64,000 bases of DNA from Moniliella sp. 'wahieum' (GCA_003971905.1 RSEE01000019.1:496001-560000); one strand, 5' to 3'; positions 37,721 through 51,508 are shown, counted from the first letter of the stretch. Notes: a model not told the origin generated them from the letters alone. Made by a program: numbers and translations.

Positions 37721-38692
37721 TCAACGCTTCCCGCCAGTTTTGATCAGATCCAAGAAAGAGTCCTTCGACTCGAGGCTCTTTTTGGTCCCAGGCACCAGGG
37801 GAGGCTTTCCCATAACACTGCGCACCAGACCAGATGTCTCCTCTTCCTCGGGAGGGGCAGCTGCCTGCCGCTGCGAGTCACGGATCACATTGAACAGCTT
37901 GACCACACCGCGTTGTGCCACCTTGCGCAGACGCTTCTCGTACCCCCCGACCCCCGATCCACCCTGGTCGTCCCAGGCGGCCAGGGCATCGTCATCTAGA
38001 AGGGTGCCCCCCAAGGCTGGAACAAGGGTACCATCATAATTGACAACCTGCCCTGGTGGTCCCCAAGAAGAAATGACGTCTTTCACGTGGTCAACTCAAA
38101 TGCCTTCTTGCGTTCGGCTACGAGTTCCCGCTCTGCCTTCGTTGCAAGTGATGCCTTGGCACCTGCGCGATTAATGTGGGAGCAAGAGCAAGGATTGGCC
38201 CCTGGGTTGAGGTGGACGGCGCAGCGTGGGGGAGAAACGCGAGTACGCTTAGTCGGTTGTTCTTGCTCATCTTGAGCTTCCTCCTCCTTCTCTTCACCCG
38301 AATCGTGATCATCCACCTCACTTTCTTGGTCAGAAGAAGGCTCCGACCCATCCTCACCTTCACGCGCCAGAGCAACAGGTGCTGGTGCGGATGAGCCAAG
38401 GAGATCCTGCAAAGTGGCACCGAAAGCAGTGGGAGAAACAGCGCGACGTTACGTTCTGGGGAGGGAAATGAGGTCAATTGCATGAACATGGCGCTATAAA
38501 AGTAACTTACTTTGAGTTTTCTTGCTCTTTGGGGCGGCGTATGAGGCACGAATTTCGTCATCCGTGTCTGGTTCCGATTCGCTGTCGGACAAGCTAGAAT
38601 CCGAATCATCGTTGTCGCTAGTAGGGTTCGTGGCGGCGGCGGCCGGCGTCCCTTGTGAAGGATGACCCGGATGGCGGTGCACCGGAGCGCAT
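37721..38692 (-). CDS. RRP15: Ribosomal RNA-processing protein Rrp15
   Basis: Nucleolar factor needed for pre-60S subunit maturation. The start is the ATG at 38692; one frame correction is needed to reach the Ala/Asn/Asp-rich leader AAATNPTSDNDDSDSSLSDS. A short intron near 38453-38507 follows SKKTQS. Next come VSPTAFGATLQDLLGSSAPA, a long acidic run (SDQESEVDDHDSGEEKEEEA), a Lys/Glu-rich helix (KASLATKAERELVAERKKAF) and the Rrp15 core YEKRLRKVAQRGVVKLFNVI. The C-terminus is SKDSFLDLIKTGGKR. The core helix is diagnostic for the family. It is divergent from VPS4, 324 bases apart. Confidence 0.88.
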
Positions 38693-39016
38693 GGTAAATT
38701 TAGATTGCGGCTTGGACCTGTCGCCGCCGGGGCGCGAGGTGCTCGGATGGGGCTTGGGCATGATGCAGATGGAGGTGGTGCTGGGTGGTGTGGGTGTGAG
38801 TATTGTTGCGGATCCCGAAAAAAATTGTAATGAGGGGGCAGCGGAATGTCAGGGAGGAATTACGAGGGGGCGCATTTACCATTGCACCGGCAGTCGATTG
38901 TTGCTGGACCCACTATCGCATCCACCTGGCCAGATCGAGGCTGAGCCTGAGTGGCACGCAACTCCAACAACACACGCCCCAACCCCCAGCCCCTGCTCTG
39001 CCACCCCGTGCTCGCC
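38693..39016. promoter_or_regulatory. Shared divergent promoter, RRP15 and VPS4
   Basis: 324 bases between divergent start codons. GC-rich around 38700-38760, with A-rich AAAAAAATTG near 38818. No TATA box was identified. Confidence 0.4.
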
Positions 39017-40464
<1,448 letters not shown>

Positions 40465-40742
40465 TATATCCTACTGTCACCTGCTACACTCTCCCTCATT
40501 ACGATGATCGATGAACGCCAGCTTAAACCTCCCTTCCTCTTTCCATAGTGTGGCATCTGGAATCTGACACCGGCCCGGGTAATATGGAATGGCAAAAATA
40601 GTGGGTGGCCTTGTGTTGACCAAGGGGGTCTAAGGGCCAGCCACCTCCGAGATCACTCTGACCCTCTCTGACACATCCGGGCACCGCGCGAGGATCCCTA
40701 TCCCCTGGCCTAATGCCACTCTCCTTATCTTCCTCAATCTAT

Positions 40743-40765
40743 GTTCAACGTGTTCAACGTTCAAC
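40743..40765. repeat. GTTCAAC heptamers (three copies)
   Basis: Copies at 40743, 40752 and 40759; the last two are in exact 7-bp tandem. Lies 280 bases after the VPS4 stop. Confidence 0.8.
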
Positions 40766-40878
40766 TGCTGTCTTCTCACCGCATAACTGAGGCAACCGCG
40801 CAGTTAATCACGTGACTATCGTAGGCTCGTGCGCTCACATGCCACGTGTCACGTGTGGCGGTGCATCACACTGATTTC

Positions 40879-40909
40879 GGTGACCGGTGACCTTGGGGTG
40901 ACCGGTGAG
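40879..40909. repeat. GGTGACC heptamers (three full copies plus a partial)
   Basis: Copies at 40879-40885 and 40886-40892 in tandem, then 40897-40903 with GGTGAG behind it. GGTGACC is an odd palindrome. Confidence 0.8.
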
Positions 40910-41603
40910 TATTCAAATGAAGCGCTACGCGTCACGAGAGGCTGGCGGCGTGCACACGGCTTTCAATATCGTGCCCCGCACAAGGCGCAGGCACCAGGAC
41001 ACTGTGCCAGGTATATGAAACAGGTCTTGATCGGCTCGATCAGCTTGATTCACTCGCTCCTCAAAACCCGAAGTCATCAAAAGAGGTTCGGGTAACCTAT
41101 ATCAAAGCCAATATCGCGGGGAAGAAGGCTGCGATATAACGAGGCCCTAGTGAGAGACGAGCCATGGCCTGAATGCATATAACAAAGGCCCCTGAGATAT
41201 GAGAGCCAGGGTGCCTGCGCATACATACGCCACACCGCCCCCACCACAACCACACTGCACAGCGGGAGGAGAAGGTCTCTTCTATCATCTACTCAACTAC
41301 TCAGGGGCTGAGTGAAGTGTATATGGGCTCGTTTTTGCTCCAACATTCGTGCAAGTATTAGGATGTCGTTCGCATTAGATAACACAACAGAGACAACGGC
41401 GTACGTTCGTCCAAAAAAGCCCAACGACCAATCTAATTTGATGCGTCGACCTTTTTACGTACAACAACAGGACAAAAGGGCCGAAGAGCAGCTCGCCGAC
41501 GGTGGGGGGGGCATATACATCCAAGGTAGCGCCAACGGGAGTAAAAGCAGGCGCCGATATATATTGCGCCGCTGTCCCGCTGAAAAAACGTCCGTTCTTC
41601 CAC

Positions 41604-41622
41604 GTTCAACGTTCAACGTTCA
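41604..41622. repeat. GTTCAAC tandem (two full copies plus a partial)
   Basis: Exact units at 41604 and 41611, with GTTCAT following at 41618. Confidence 0.8.
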
Positions 41623-42314
41623 TTAATCAATGTTCCCATGCTCACAACATTTTCCCTACGGTGCTATACACTGTGGTACCTGTAGCCTTATTTCATGAAA
41701 ACGTCATGAACTGATTTGGATATAGTGTTAGCATTGCAATCCACGGAAGATACCACGTAACAACTTACCAGGACGTGTGCACACACATTGGTTTGAAATG
41801 GGAGTAGCCAATCGATGATTTCGATGATCGGTGGAAAAGCAGAGCCAACCTTATATACATTTGCCCGTTTTGTGTATGCCCTTTGACCCGTTGACCCTCG
41901 AAACAGCCTCACGCGACCCGCGCTTCAACGCTCCCAGGGTCTTAGGCTCAGGCGGGAGGGACAGAGCCCCTTTGTACAAGGGTCCCCAACAAGTCCCACC
42001 CACACATCTCTTGGTATCTTCTCCCACTCCCCAATATCTTCATCAAACTCCTTCTCTCGGACCTCGGTGTACATATCCCTGTGCCTCGACCTCAGGGGTC
42101 CTTAATCCTTAGACCTACTGTTGTCACCGCTGATTTCTCCGCCATCGAAAAAAGCTTCAATTAGCACCCCTCTCTCACAGTCAGTTCTCCACCACAGAAA
42201 CCACCACCATTAACTTCCTCAGGCCTCAGGAAACGTTCCGCCATCAAGCTCACCCCCCCACAACCTATTCTACTTCACTCCTCATCAACCACAACCCCTA
42301 TCCCCTCCACCCCC

Positions 42315-44756
42315 ATGCGTCCATACCGCGCTACAAGTGCGCCTGCACGGTCGTTTTGGTTCTCGCCGTCCTCTTCTCTATACTTCCTCTCGTCTCGTCC
42401 GCCTTGGTGCCTGTTCGGACCAACGGGCGACGTAAGATCACCAGCCGGGCTGCTCCCACTGCTCCGAATGGCATCAGCAGTACTGGCAAACCTTTCCATG
42501 GTCAAGCGTTTGACTACGGTCAGTCCCCCCTCTTCCTCTTCCCACGATATCTGTGTCGTTCTAGATGAACAGGACACGGCATTTCCATGTCCATTAATTC
42601 CTCACGTATCTGACAATTTCCCCTCTCAGTCGTGGTCGGCGGCGGCACTGCTGGTTTGACTGTAGCCTCGCGACTGTCCGAGGACAGTTCCGTCACTGTG
42701 GCGGTGATTGAGGCTGGTATTAGCGGTGAGGGCGATACGACGCTCACCACTCCAAATGGCATGGTGCGTGTATGACCCCCGAGATCAACAGCCTTCATGT
42801 TGTCTCTCTTGCGATTCACCGCCGGCATTCTATTGACCTCCCTTATTCTGCCATATGCCTATGGCGTTCCAACAAAAAAGCTCTACAACACGTCGGAACA
42901 CACTATCAAAGACTGGGCGGATAACACCATCAACCAGACCGGGTTGGGCGGCCGTTCAATCTACTACCCTCGCGGAAAAGTGCTTGGTGAGTGTCTTCCA
43001 TTGTGTGCTTTTTTTACTTCATTTTGTGATGCAGTTTTTCGCTTACACTATTCTATCTGATTCGGCAAGGTGGGCAAGCGCTATCAATGGAATGTATATG
43101 GTTCGCCAACCTGCGTTGGAGCAAGCAAGCTGGGCCAATCTGGCAGCCAACATCAGCGCAAACGCCAGCAAGACATGGGGCTGGGACAATATGTTGGCAG
43201 CCATGAAGAAGTCGGAAACCTTCACGCCCCGAGCGACAGTGTGGTAGCGGCTGTCACCTCTGGTGCAGGTAACCAGAATGTTCTCGGCTACAATAACGGT
43301 TCGCACGGTACCTCAGGAAATATCCATGCCAGTTGGCCGGGCGTGTCCTACGAGTCGGTCGGGGGATTTTTGGAGGGAGCTTCCCAAACGCTTAACATTC
43401 CAGTAAACCAAGATCCTGACAATGGGAACAACACGGGGCCATTCCTTAGCACTTCTGCCATCAATCCGTCCAATTGGACCCGTTCCTTTTCTCGTTCAGG
43501 CTATCTTGACCCATTTGTCGCCCGGCCAAATCTGTTTGTCTTGACCGGGCACCAAGCGACCAAGATCATGTTTGACACTTCTACCCCTCCCAGGGCGACA
43601 GGAGTACAGTTTGCAGCATCACGCAACGGCACTGTGCAGACGGTGAATGCGAACAAGGAGGTCATCCTTTCTGCCGGTGTCATCGGCTCCCCTCAACTGC
43701 TACAGTTGTCTGGGATCGGTGATGAGTCTGTCCTATCCCCCGTTGGGATCAAACAGGTGGCAAACGTGCCAGGGCGTCGGGTTCCACATGCAAGACCACT
43801 TAAGTGGTGCCGTCTCCTACACGTCATCCCCTGGAACGGCTATGCCTGTCACTGCCATGACCGGCAACGCCAAGAACGATAGTTTCAGTAACGCTGCTGT
43901 GGCCTACGTGCCCATCGGGACCGTATTGGACAAGAACCAGCTCATTTCCAATCTCACATCATCTCTGGATGAGTTCGTTTCCGCGTACGATGCTCCGGCG
44001 ACTGTCCAAGAAGGCTACCGTGCTTCGCTCAACGAGTTGATTGTCAACATGTACCCTAATGATGCTCCAGCCATTGAAATCCTGTGGTTCATGGCGTTTG
44101 ATTCTATCAGTATTCAATGCGGCCTCCAACACCCTACATCTCAAGGGTCAGTCAAGATCACATCCTCCAACGCCTTTGACTTGCCCGCCATTGATCCCGC
44201 CTACCTGAAGAATGCGATCGATATTGACGTCCTGCGAGGAGGATGTCAACTGGCACGGAAAATCGGCCAGTCAGGGGCTGTGAAACCTTTTGTGTCCACA
44301 GAAACGACACCAGGAGCCAACGTTCAGTCCGATGACCAATGGAACAGCTTTATACAGCAACAGTTCGCTACGGAATACCACCCGAGCAGCTCCTGCGCCA
44401 TGCTTCCCCTTTCTCAAGGTGGTGTGGTTGATGATCACCTTCGGTGTACAACACTCAGGGCTTGCGCGTCGTCGATGCTTCAGTTCCCCCCATTACATTC
44501 TCCCAGCATCTTCTTACCGTCACATACGGAATTGGGGAAATTGGCGCTCAACTTATCGCTCAGGACAATGCCCTCCCACCCCCGGTGCCTCTGGCTCTTC
44601 CTCCAGCTCAAGCCCTCTGGTTCGTCAGCGCGTAATGGAGGGGCGCCGAGTTCTACTTCTTCGCCGAAGACATCTGATTCCATCCCTCAGTACAGCGTCA
44701 AGATGACAGCCATTTCGCTCTTGATTGTTGTGGTAGTGTACATTCAAAACCTATGA
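42315..44756 (+). CDS. Secreted GMC-type FAD oxidoreductase, probably GPI-anchored
   Basis: Glucose-methanol-choline family; such fungal enzymes oxidise alcohols or sugars and make H2O2 outside the cell. The start (42315) is followed by a hydrophobic signal segment VVLVLAVLFSILPLVSSA after one frame correction. Intron 42519-42629 joins FDY to VVVGGGTAGLTVASRLSED, the FAD-binding P-loop. Later come GGRSIYYPRGKVLGG with SAINGMYMVRQPA after an intron at 42987-43069, GVIGSPQLLQLSGIG (GMC signature 2) and GVGFHMQDHLSGAVSYTS. The C-terminal catalytic pair lies in YHPSSSCAM (His) and FSQHLLTVTYGIGEIGA (His). A Ser/Thr-rich stretch and a final hydrophobic segment MTAISLLIVVVVYIQNL follow, the pattern of a GPI attachment signal. 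Frame breaks are several. Substrate is unknown. Confidence 0.87.
42519..42629 (+). other. Intron 1 of the GMC gene
   Basis: 111 bases, GTCAGTCCCC donor and CCCTCTCAG acceptor; it joins TAC-G to TC-GTG-GTC and completes the dinucleotide-binding motif. Confidence 0.75.
42987..43069 (+). other. Intron in the GMC gene
   Basis: GTGAGTGTCT donor and TTCGGCAAG acceptor. Splicing gives LGG, then one missing base before S-S-A-I-N-G, the conserved GGSSAING of the family. Confidence 0.65.
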
Positions 44757-45933
44757 GTGTGAATCCTATACCCCAACAAAGAGCTACCACAGTCAACCCC
44801 GTCATCCCCCCTGCCCGTCATCAACGATCGGCCTCGCGTCAATACCGACAAGGGCCATTTCATCTCCTCAGATGTAATACGTTGTTATATCTCAACACCT
44901 TTTTACCTTCTGTACCCTTTCCCATCTGTGGACTTTTACATTTATTCTCGTTTGCTTTCACTCTCCCCTCTCCTTGTTTTCTTTTCGTATCTCGTCTCGC
45001 TCTGACCTGAAGCTTGACAAGCCTCAGCCTGAGGACTTTTGTTCGCTGATTCTACCACCATCTTCAGCAACTCTCACGAAGAGCAACAGAGGCATGGTTA
45101 CCATGCCTTTGTGTCTGTGTTTTGCCCTTAAGCCTCAAGCCAAACCTTGGGGGGAATGTGGGTTGTGTGGCCTTAATTCCTCTCAAGCCTTTTTCGAGAT
45201 CGGACATTTGCTCCAAGGCACTCAACGCTGCCCTCTTGATGATCATTTCCTCACGATGTTTTTCACGTTTTCTTGCCAACGAGATCATGACGATCGATGA
45301 TGATTCGTGATACCAAACCGTATAGAAGGCACCATATACTCACATCAGAGTGTCACCGACAAAAATATACAGTCTCGATAGAAGATCGCATACTAGCCTA
45401 TGTGATGGTCATATCGATGACAGAAGTCCCAGACTGTACGTCCGACCACAAAAGCGAGTTCCACACCCAAATCTCTGCAGGTTGTCCGATTGATTCGATC
45501 ACTTGTGCTATATATACCTGTCATCCAATCTTCCTTTCTCTCCCATTCTGTTCCCGCAAAACACAGAAACTCCACATCTGTACTGCTGTCTGTTTACCCC
45601 TCCCATGCATCCATCATCACACCCTACCCTCCATCATAGCGTTACATAGTAGCCTATACACGTAATAATAGTTCGGACTTTTGGCTTCCCCCCGACGGAG
45701 CAACAGAGGGGGGGTTATAACCATAACCTCAAGAGCCGAGAACTGTCATCGTTGGGAACGACAGCAGTATGATGTGCATGATGCGCTACCCTCACAACAC
45801 GCTTCTGGCCAACTAGTTAATATTAGTCGCGTATACCCTTAGGCTCAGCGCTCATTATTCGCATCCGCATCCTCTCGCGCGCTTAACTTTTTGGTTTGGG
45901 ATGAAGGAATGGCAGGTGCTACAGGGTCCTGTG

Positions 45934-45954
45934 TTGACATGTGACATGTGACAG
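45934..45954. repeat. 7-bp array TTGACAT-GTGACAT-GTGACAG
   Basis: Three heptamers in register, making two overlapping ATGTGACAT-type palindromes. Confidence 0.75.
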
Positions 45955-46322
45955 GCCGGCAGTAACTTAACTAGCTAGTAACTAACGCCTTTCGCCTTCT
46001 GATGGGGTAGGTGTATAAGCTCTGCGTATCAGCGCGTGAGATCGAAGAGAGCCGACAGCAAACAGTGGATGTGCGAGCCGGTCAGGCAATGGGCCTGTTA
46101 CGCGTCTGATGTATTATGGCCCTGTTCGGTTTGCAAACCCATGGATACGAAGGCAGGGGCGGAGGAACCGCAACGGTAGGCCGCCCACGTGCTACCTGCT
46201 TCCTAATGAAGCTGGTGAGATCGGTGAGATCTGAGATCAAAGTGAGTGCTATGCTTATGCTTATGCGCGTTGCGCGATGCATGATGCACAATGGATGACT
46301 GGTGATTTGTCACCTGGGAGTG

Positions 46323-46357
46323 TTCCTATTTCCTATTTAGTAGTTAGTAGTTAGTAG
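46323..46357. repeat. Two adjacent 7-bp arrays: (TTCCTAT)2 then (TTAGTAG)3
   Basis: TTCCTAT at 46323 and 46330, then TTAGTAG at 46337, 46344 and 46351, all in one 7-bp register. These units are not palindromic. Confidence 0.8.
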
Positions 46358-46802
46358 GCACTGTAGGGTACTGCCGATCCGTCTCGGGCGATCTGCACGC
46401 TGACTGGTGCTGGGCTAGTCTGGAAGCCCGCTGGAGCTTATCTTGGCGGTGCGCGTGTGTGTGCGCGGGTGCGTGGTGTGCATCGGCGTGGGAGGAGTAT
46501 CAGTGCACCACGGGCATGGGGCCACACTGTCCAACGTCCCTCCCTAAGCCCCTGCCGCACACCTAGGCCGAGTGGAGCCAGTGGCGCCACCAGGCATGGC
46601 ACGGCAGCATGACAGCCCGGGAGCACGGCAGCAGGCGGCACACGGCAGCTCACGGCGGGCTGGCGTGTGCATATGCCCCGGATGCGATGGATGGAACGGG
46701 GCCAGTGTGTTCGATGGTGCCTTGGCATTGAGACCTGAAGCTGGAGGCTTGAAGCTGGCCGGAGGCCGCAGTCAGACGCGCAGCCGATCATCTGCTGGCA
46801 CG

Positions 46803-46820
46803 TCAGGCCTCAGGCCTCAG
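46803..46820. repeat. TCAGGCC tandem
   Basis: Units at 46803 and 46810 with TCAG following. Together they form GGCCTCAGGCC odd palindromes. Confidence 0.75.
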
Positions 46821-47237
46821 GGCACACCCTTCCGTCCTTCCCGTTCAAGGTAGGCTAGGCCCTCGGGCGGAGTCCTGCTACTACATGCACTACAGCAGCC
46901 TACACCAACTCTCTGAATGGCATCCGCGAGATCAATATTCAATGAGATCATCTTAGGCCTAGGCATTCGGCCTCGCAGCCCCTTCAGGCATCATGCATCA
47001 TGCGCACCGGTCACCAGCTCCCCAGCCGCGGACGCTCAGTCTGGCCCAGCCAGCCCTTTGCCCTCTGCGTCGATCGCCGCTTGCTATCATCAACGTCCAA
47101 CCTCCAGCCCGTCCGCCTTGCTGCAATCTCCACCGCTGGCTTCGGTGTTCACTTTTCCCCTCCTCCGCCTTTCCATCTGCCCTCTCCCTGCCCACAACCT
47201 CAGTCTTGCACATCCGCCTACCACACGCTCTTTCCTC

Positions 47238-48610
47238 ATGGCTCGTCTATCGTTCGTTGCGGGTCTACTGGCCCTGATAGCCCCAGCCACTGCTCTCTCC
47301 AACCCTCAAGTCAGGCAGCATCCGCCTCACATGCGCCACCCGGGCCGGTCCCTCTCCACCCATGCTCACGCTCACGCCGCTCCCGCACCTGCTGCCCGTC
47401 ACGCCTACTTGGCCAACCACACGCTCTCGGACCGTAGCCTCGATAAGCGTAGCGGTGAAGCCACTTGGTACCACCCTGTAACCGAAGGAGGTGCCCAGAG
47501 TTCATGCGGGGCTGGCTGTCCGATTCCACCCCTGCTGTGGCGCTTTCTCAAGTCGGCTGGGCGTACTTTGCCAATCAAGGTATCAGCGCATCCGAGTTGT
47601 GCTACAAAGCCATCACCATCACTGCCCCTGATGGTGCGAACCGCCCAGGCGCAGATTATGGACCAATGCCCTCAGACCGGTAACACCTGTGGCAACATTG
47701 CACGTATTCACTCTTTTTTCTTGGACCTAGTTGAACTTGAGCTGACCGGCGATCCCTTTTCTTCAGTGCGATATCGACCTGACTTATGGCTGTTTGGAGA
47801 GCTGGCCGACCACAATGTCGGTATCTTCCCGGTTAAATGGGCATTCAACGATGGCACGTACTCTCCTTGCGGCCCCAACGGCGGTGGGTCAGCTAAGCCC
47901 ACACACGATCCCTCCAACTCTGGTTCGTCCGGTGACAACGAAGCCAAATCCAAGTCCCTGGCTGCTGTCTTCTGCTTCGGCTGCCTTGCTGCTTTGCTGC
48001 ATCCGCTGCTTCTGCTGCCTCTGCCAAAGCGGGCAAAAATCCGAGTCTCTTGCGTCAGTCCATTCGGCTGAAGCCGCTGCCTCTGCTGCTTCTGCGGCAT
48101 CTGCTGCTTCCGCTGCATCGGTTGCATCGGCTTCCGCTGCCAGGGCGGAGCATAAGTCTGGTCGCTTGCTTCGCTCTATTCGAAGGAATCCGCCGCATCC
48201 GTTGCTTCTGTGGCTTCCGCATCATCTGTATCGGCTGCTCAAGCATGGCGCTCTCACACTTCCCTTGTTGCGGCATCTAAATCTTCTGCCGCCGAGGCAG
48301 CTGCTTCGAAAGCATCTGTCGCCTCGCTCGCATCGATCGTATCCGCTCAGAGCCTAGCGTCACATATCCCCTCGCCAGTGTGGCCTCCCAGGCCTCCGTA
48401 CTCAGTGTCTCGTCTCTTGCTTCCGTCTCCTCGGTTTCAAGATCTCTTTCGCTGGTGTCCGCGTCCCAAGCAGCTGCATCTGTTGCTTCCGTTGCGTCGG
48501 TGCAAAGTGTGAGCAGGGAATCGGTCGCAAGTGCGTCCAAATCATCGGCTTTGGCCAGTGCTTCAGCCACATCAATGTCAACCGCGTCAACAACATATAT
48601 GCCGTCTTGA
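47238..48610 (+). CDS. Secreted expansin-like (DPBB) protein with a Ser/Ala-rich wall domain
   Basis: Predicted extracellular double-psi beta-barrel protein related to RlpA and expansin-like fungal allergens; it probably acts on or sits in the cell wall. Start 47238 gives the signal peptide MARLSFVAGLLALIAPATAL. A His/Ala-rich propeptide ends at LDKR, a likely Kex2-type site. The DPBB domain reads GEATWYHPVTEGGAQSSCG, then VALSQVGWAYFANQGIS, LCYKAITITAPDG, DQCPQTGNTCG and LFGELADHNVGIFPVKWAF, in the family order. From about 47900 to the stop the protein is almost only Ser, Ala and Val (for example SAEAAASAASAASAASAASV), with no globular domain. Several one-base breaks shift the frame inside the tail. 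No GPI signal is seen at the end (ASTTYMPS). Confidence 0.78.
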
Positions 48611-49841
48611 CAAGATGGCCAACTACGCCAAGCCTTCTTCATCTTGATCTAACTGTTCACTTGCGCTACTGCGTCGGTCTCCCTCGTCAGGTGAAATCCG
48701 TTTGTCCTGCTTCCGTTCCTTTGGTCAATTCCACGGCTGGCTTCCGTTGGTGCTATCAACATTCCTTTCTTCTTTTTGTCATTGGGACGCCCCTGTCGGG
48801 TATCCGTGTCGTTTTTATGTTAACACGTAAACCCGCCGGATGCTCCATCTTACCCCCTACCCCCCCATCCACGCCTTTGTCCATTTTACCTGTGCGGTGA
48901 TCATTACCTGTGTTTGCGAGCTACTCTCTTGGTGCCCGCCCCCTGGCGGGATCGCCCCCAGAGCATCGTATCCATCATGATGGTGGCCATACCCTTTTTT
49001 TCTTGATGCGATCCCCATTTTCTCTCAAAACGTGGCGCATACTGCCTATTCATGCGTCCATGTATCTGCATCGTTTCGGGGGGGATATAGCATGTCAGAA
49101 TCACACCGTGCTAGGGGGCCCTTGCCCACTAGGCCCGTATGGGCACTATGGCGTGATTCCTATCAGTTGGGAGATCCTGTGTCCACCCTCGACTGTGCCC
49201 CCTTCCTGAGGAGGTCATATACCTCCTCTGCGTCCATAGATGTATGCAATCCATCTGCTTCCCTTCCCCCATCTCCGCCCTGACATAGCACCTGCACGCA
49301 AGAAAGGCCCTGCTCGCGCCTCATGAGGAGAATTGGGAACCCAGGTTGATACAATTGATGTCCACCAGGAAAGGCACTGATAGGGCCGGCGGATGCAATG
49401 AAAATCACTAACCTAGCACTCACTGCCTGCGGGTGAGTCCGGCAACCACGGAAGACGAAGGACACTGTTGTTCTGCGGGCTCGGAAAGGAACGATTCCAA
49501 CCAGCGCAGCGCAGTGTCATGGACCGAGAGTTATGAGCACAAGACATGTGCTGGCGCTGTGCGAAGACCCGCCACACGTGGGCACCAGAGCCATCGGGTC
49601 GTGCCGTGGCCCGCACACTGCCCCCACGCTGGCGCTTGGGCCTTGCTGTCTTTGCCGGCCGTGCGGCGAGCGGTGGGCGGCAGTAGTAACCGAGTGAGCA
49701 GCAGCAGGGCAGCCTGTAGGAGCTGCGGCTGTGGTACGCCGCTCCAAGCCCCGCCGCCGCAATGGCCGTGGCGAGGGCGGCAGCGCCGTAAATCTCCCTA
49801 GTGGTTTCCCTCCACCACTACCCGCCTCGTTCGTCGCCATC
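48611..49841. other. Intergenic upstream of the succinyl-CoA ligase gene
   Basis: 1.2 kb with only short shadow frames. GC-rich and CG-dense near 49550-49800. No supported gene. Confidence 0.4.
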
Positions 49842-51126
49842 ATGCGTGCTGTTGCTACCGCCCCCCTTCCGTGCCGCTGCCCGCGCCGCCGTCTCTTCGC
49901 GCTTTGCTGCTCGTGCCACCCCTGTCGTGGCCCAGCAGGTGCGCAACCTGAGCCTGCATGAGTCCATGGGTGTTCTCAATGAGTACGGCGTGCCCACCCC
50001 CAAGTTCGCTTCTGCCTCCTCGCCTGCTGAGGCCAAGGCGGCCGCCGATAAGTTTCCTCAAGGATCTGTTATCAAGGCCCAGGTGCTAGCCGGTGGGCGT
50101 GGTAAGGGCCACTTTGACAACGGCCTCCAAGGCGGGGTGCATTTGCTCAAGAACCCGGCGGAGGCCGAGACGCTCGCTTCGCAAATGATTGGTGCCAACT
50201 TGATCACCAAGCAGACTGGCAAGGACGGTCGCATCTGCAACAAGGTCGTCATTGCCGAGGCCCGTGCCCCTCACCACGAATACTACGTTCGCTGCTCAAC
50301 GACCGTGCCACTCAGGGCCCTGTCCTCATTGCGTCGAACCAGGGTGGTATGTCGATTGAGGATGTGGCCAGGAGAACCCCGATGCCATCATCACTACCCA
50401 ATTGACTTCAAGGAGGGCCTTACCGAGGCCAAGGCGCTCGAGATTGCCCACAACTTGGCTTCACTGGCCCTGAACAGGAGAAGGAGGCTGCCAAGATCTT
50501 TGTCAACTGTACAAGCTCTTTGAAGAGAAGACGCCACCCAGGTCGAAATCAACCCTCTTGCCGAGACCAAGGATGGCGCTGTGCTCTGCATGGACGCCAA
50601 GCTGGGCTTTGATGACAATGCCGAGTTCCGCCAGCTGATATCTTTGCCCAGCGTGATGTGTCCCAGGAGAACGCGGCCGAGGTGGAGGCAGCCGAGGTGG
50701 GTCTCAACTACATCCAACTTGATGGCAACATTGCTTGCCTCGTCAACGGTGCTGGTCTTGCCATGGCCACCATGGACGTGCTGAGCTGAAGGGTGGCGAC
50801 CCGGCCAACTTCCTTGATGTCGGTGGTGGTGCGACCGCTGAGGCCGTCAAGAAGGCCTTCGAGATCATTCTCCGCTCCGACAAGGTCAAGGCTATCTTTG
50901 TCAACATCTTTGGTGGCATCATGCGTTGCGATGTGATTGCCGAAGGTATCATCCAGGCTACCAAGGAGCTGGATCTTTCGGTTCCCCTTGTCGTGCGTCT
51001 GCAGGGTACCAAGGAGATGGAGGCCAAGGCCATGATCAAGGAGTCGGGCTTGAAGATTTACTCCTTTGATGGCTTGGACGAGGCGCTGCTGCCGCCGTCG
51101 AGGCTGCCGCCAAGGGCAGTCTCTAA
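49842..51126 (+). CDS. LSC2: Succinyl-CoA ligase beta subunit, mitochondrial
   Basis: TCA-cycle enzyme making ATP or GTP from succinyl-CoA in the matrix. The start at 49842 gives a basic, Ala/Arg-rich mitochondrial presequence (one frame correction, then [18 protein letters not shown]). Next come [40 protein letters not shown] with the nucleotide-binding Gly loop, and [60 protein letters not shown] and [18 protein letters not shown] follow. The C-terminus is [12 protein letters not shown] with stop at 51126. The length of about 428 residues is normal. At least five one-base breaks are present. ADP or GDP preference cannot be told. Confidence 0.95.
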
Positions 51127-51508
51127 AAGGGCTGACTGATATTGAGGTGGACGATGCCGATGGGTTGGACGTTGGTGGGCCAACGCGAGCCTGTGCTTGC
51201 ATTTTTTTTTCTTTACCGCCCGAATCCTTCTCCGAATCTCAACTGAATGCCCTGAGCCATATTCACGCACCACCACCTTCCTTTTAACTCCCACCATCCC
51301 TTTGCCAGATTTCCCTGAGCCGAGATGGTCTCCCGGCCGTTGCAATCGTACGCTGATGACTTGCCCGACTAGCTCAATTCGATGGAAAACCCGCTGTGCC
51401 ACTGAGTACTGAGTGGGCAAAGTGGCCCATATACGATGAGGTACATCTGCAACAGTTGGCTGAGCTGAGAAGCAAGCTGAAATGGGGGTGCCTCGAAGGG
51501 AACGTCTT

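Larger units (their letters stand above)
40465..42314. other. Intergenic, rich in heptamer arrays
   Basis: 1.85 kb without a supported gene. It holds GTTCAAC arrays at 40743-40765 and 41604-41622 and a GGTGACC array at 40879-40909. CACGTGTCACGTG words lie near 40850. Confidence 0.5.
44757..47237. other. Intergenic, repeat-rich
   Basis: About 2.5 kb. No gene is supported. Arrays: GTGACAT at 45934-45954, TTCCTAT and TTAGTAG heptamers at 46323-46357, and TCAGGCC at 46803-46820. The region upstream of 47238 is pyrimidine-rich, as in a leader. Confidence 0.5.
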
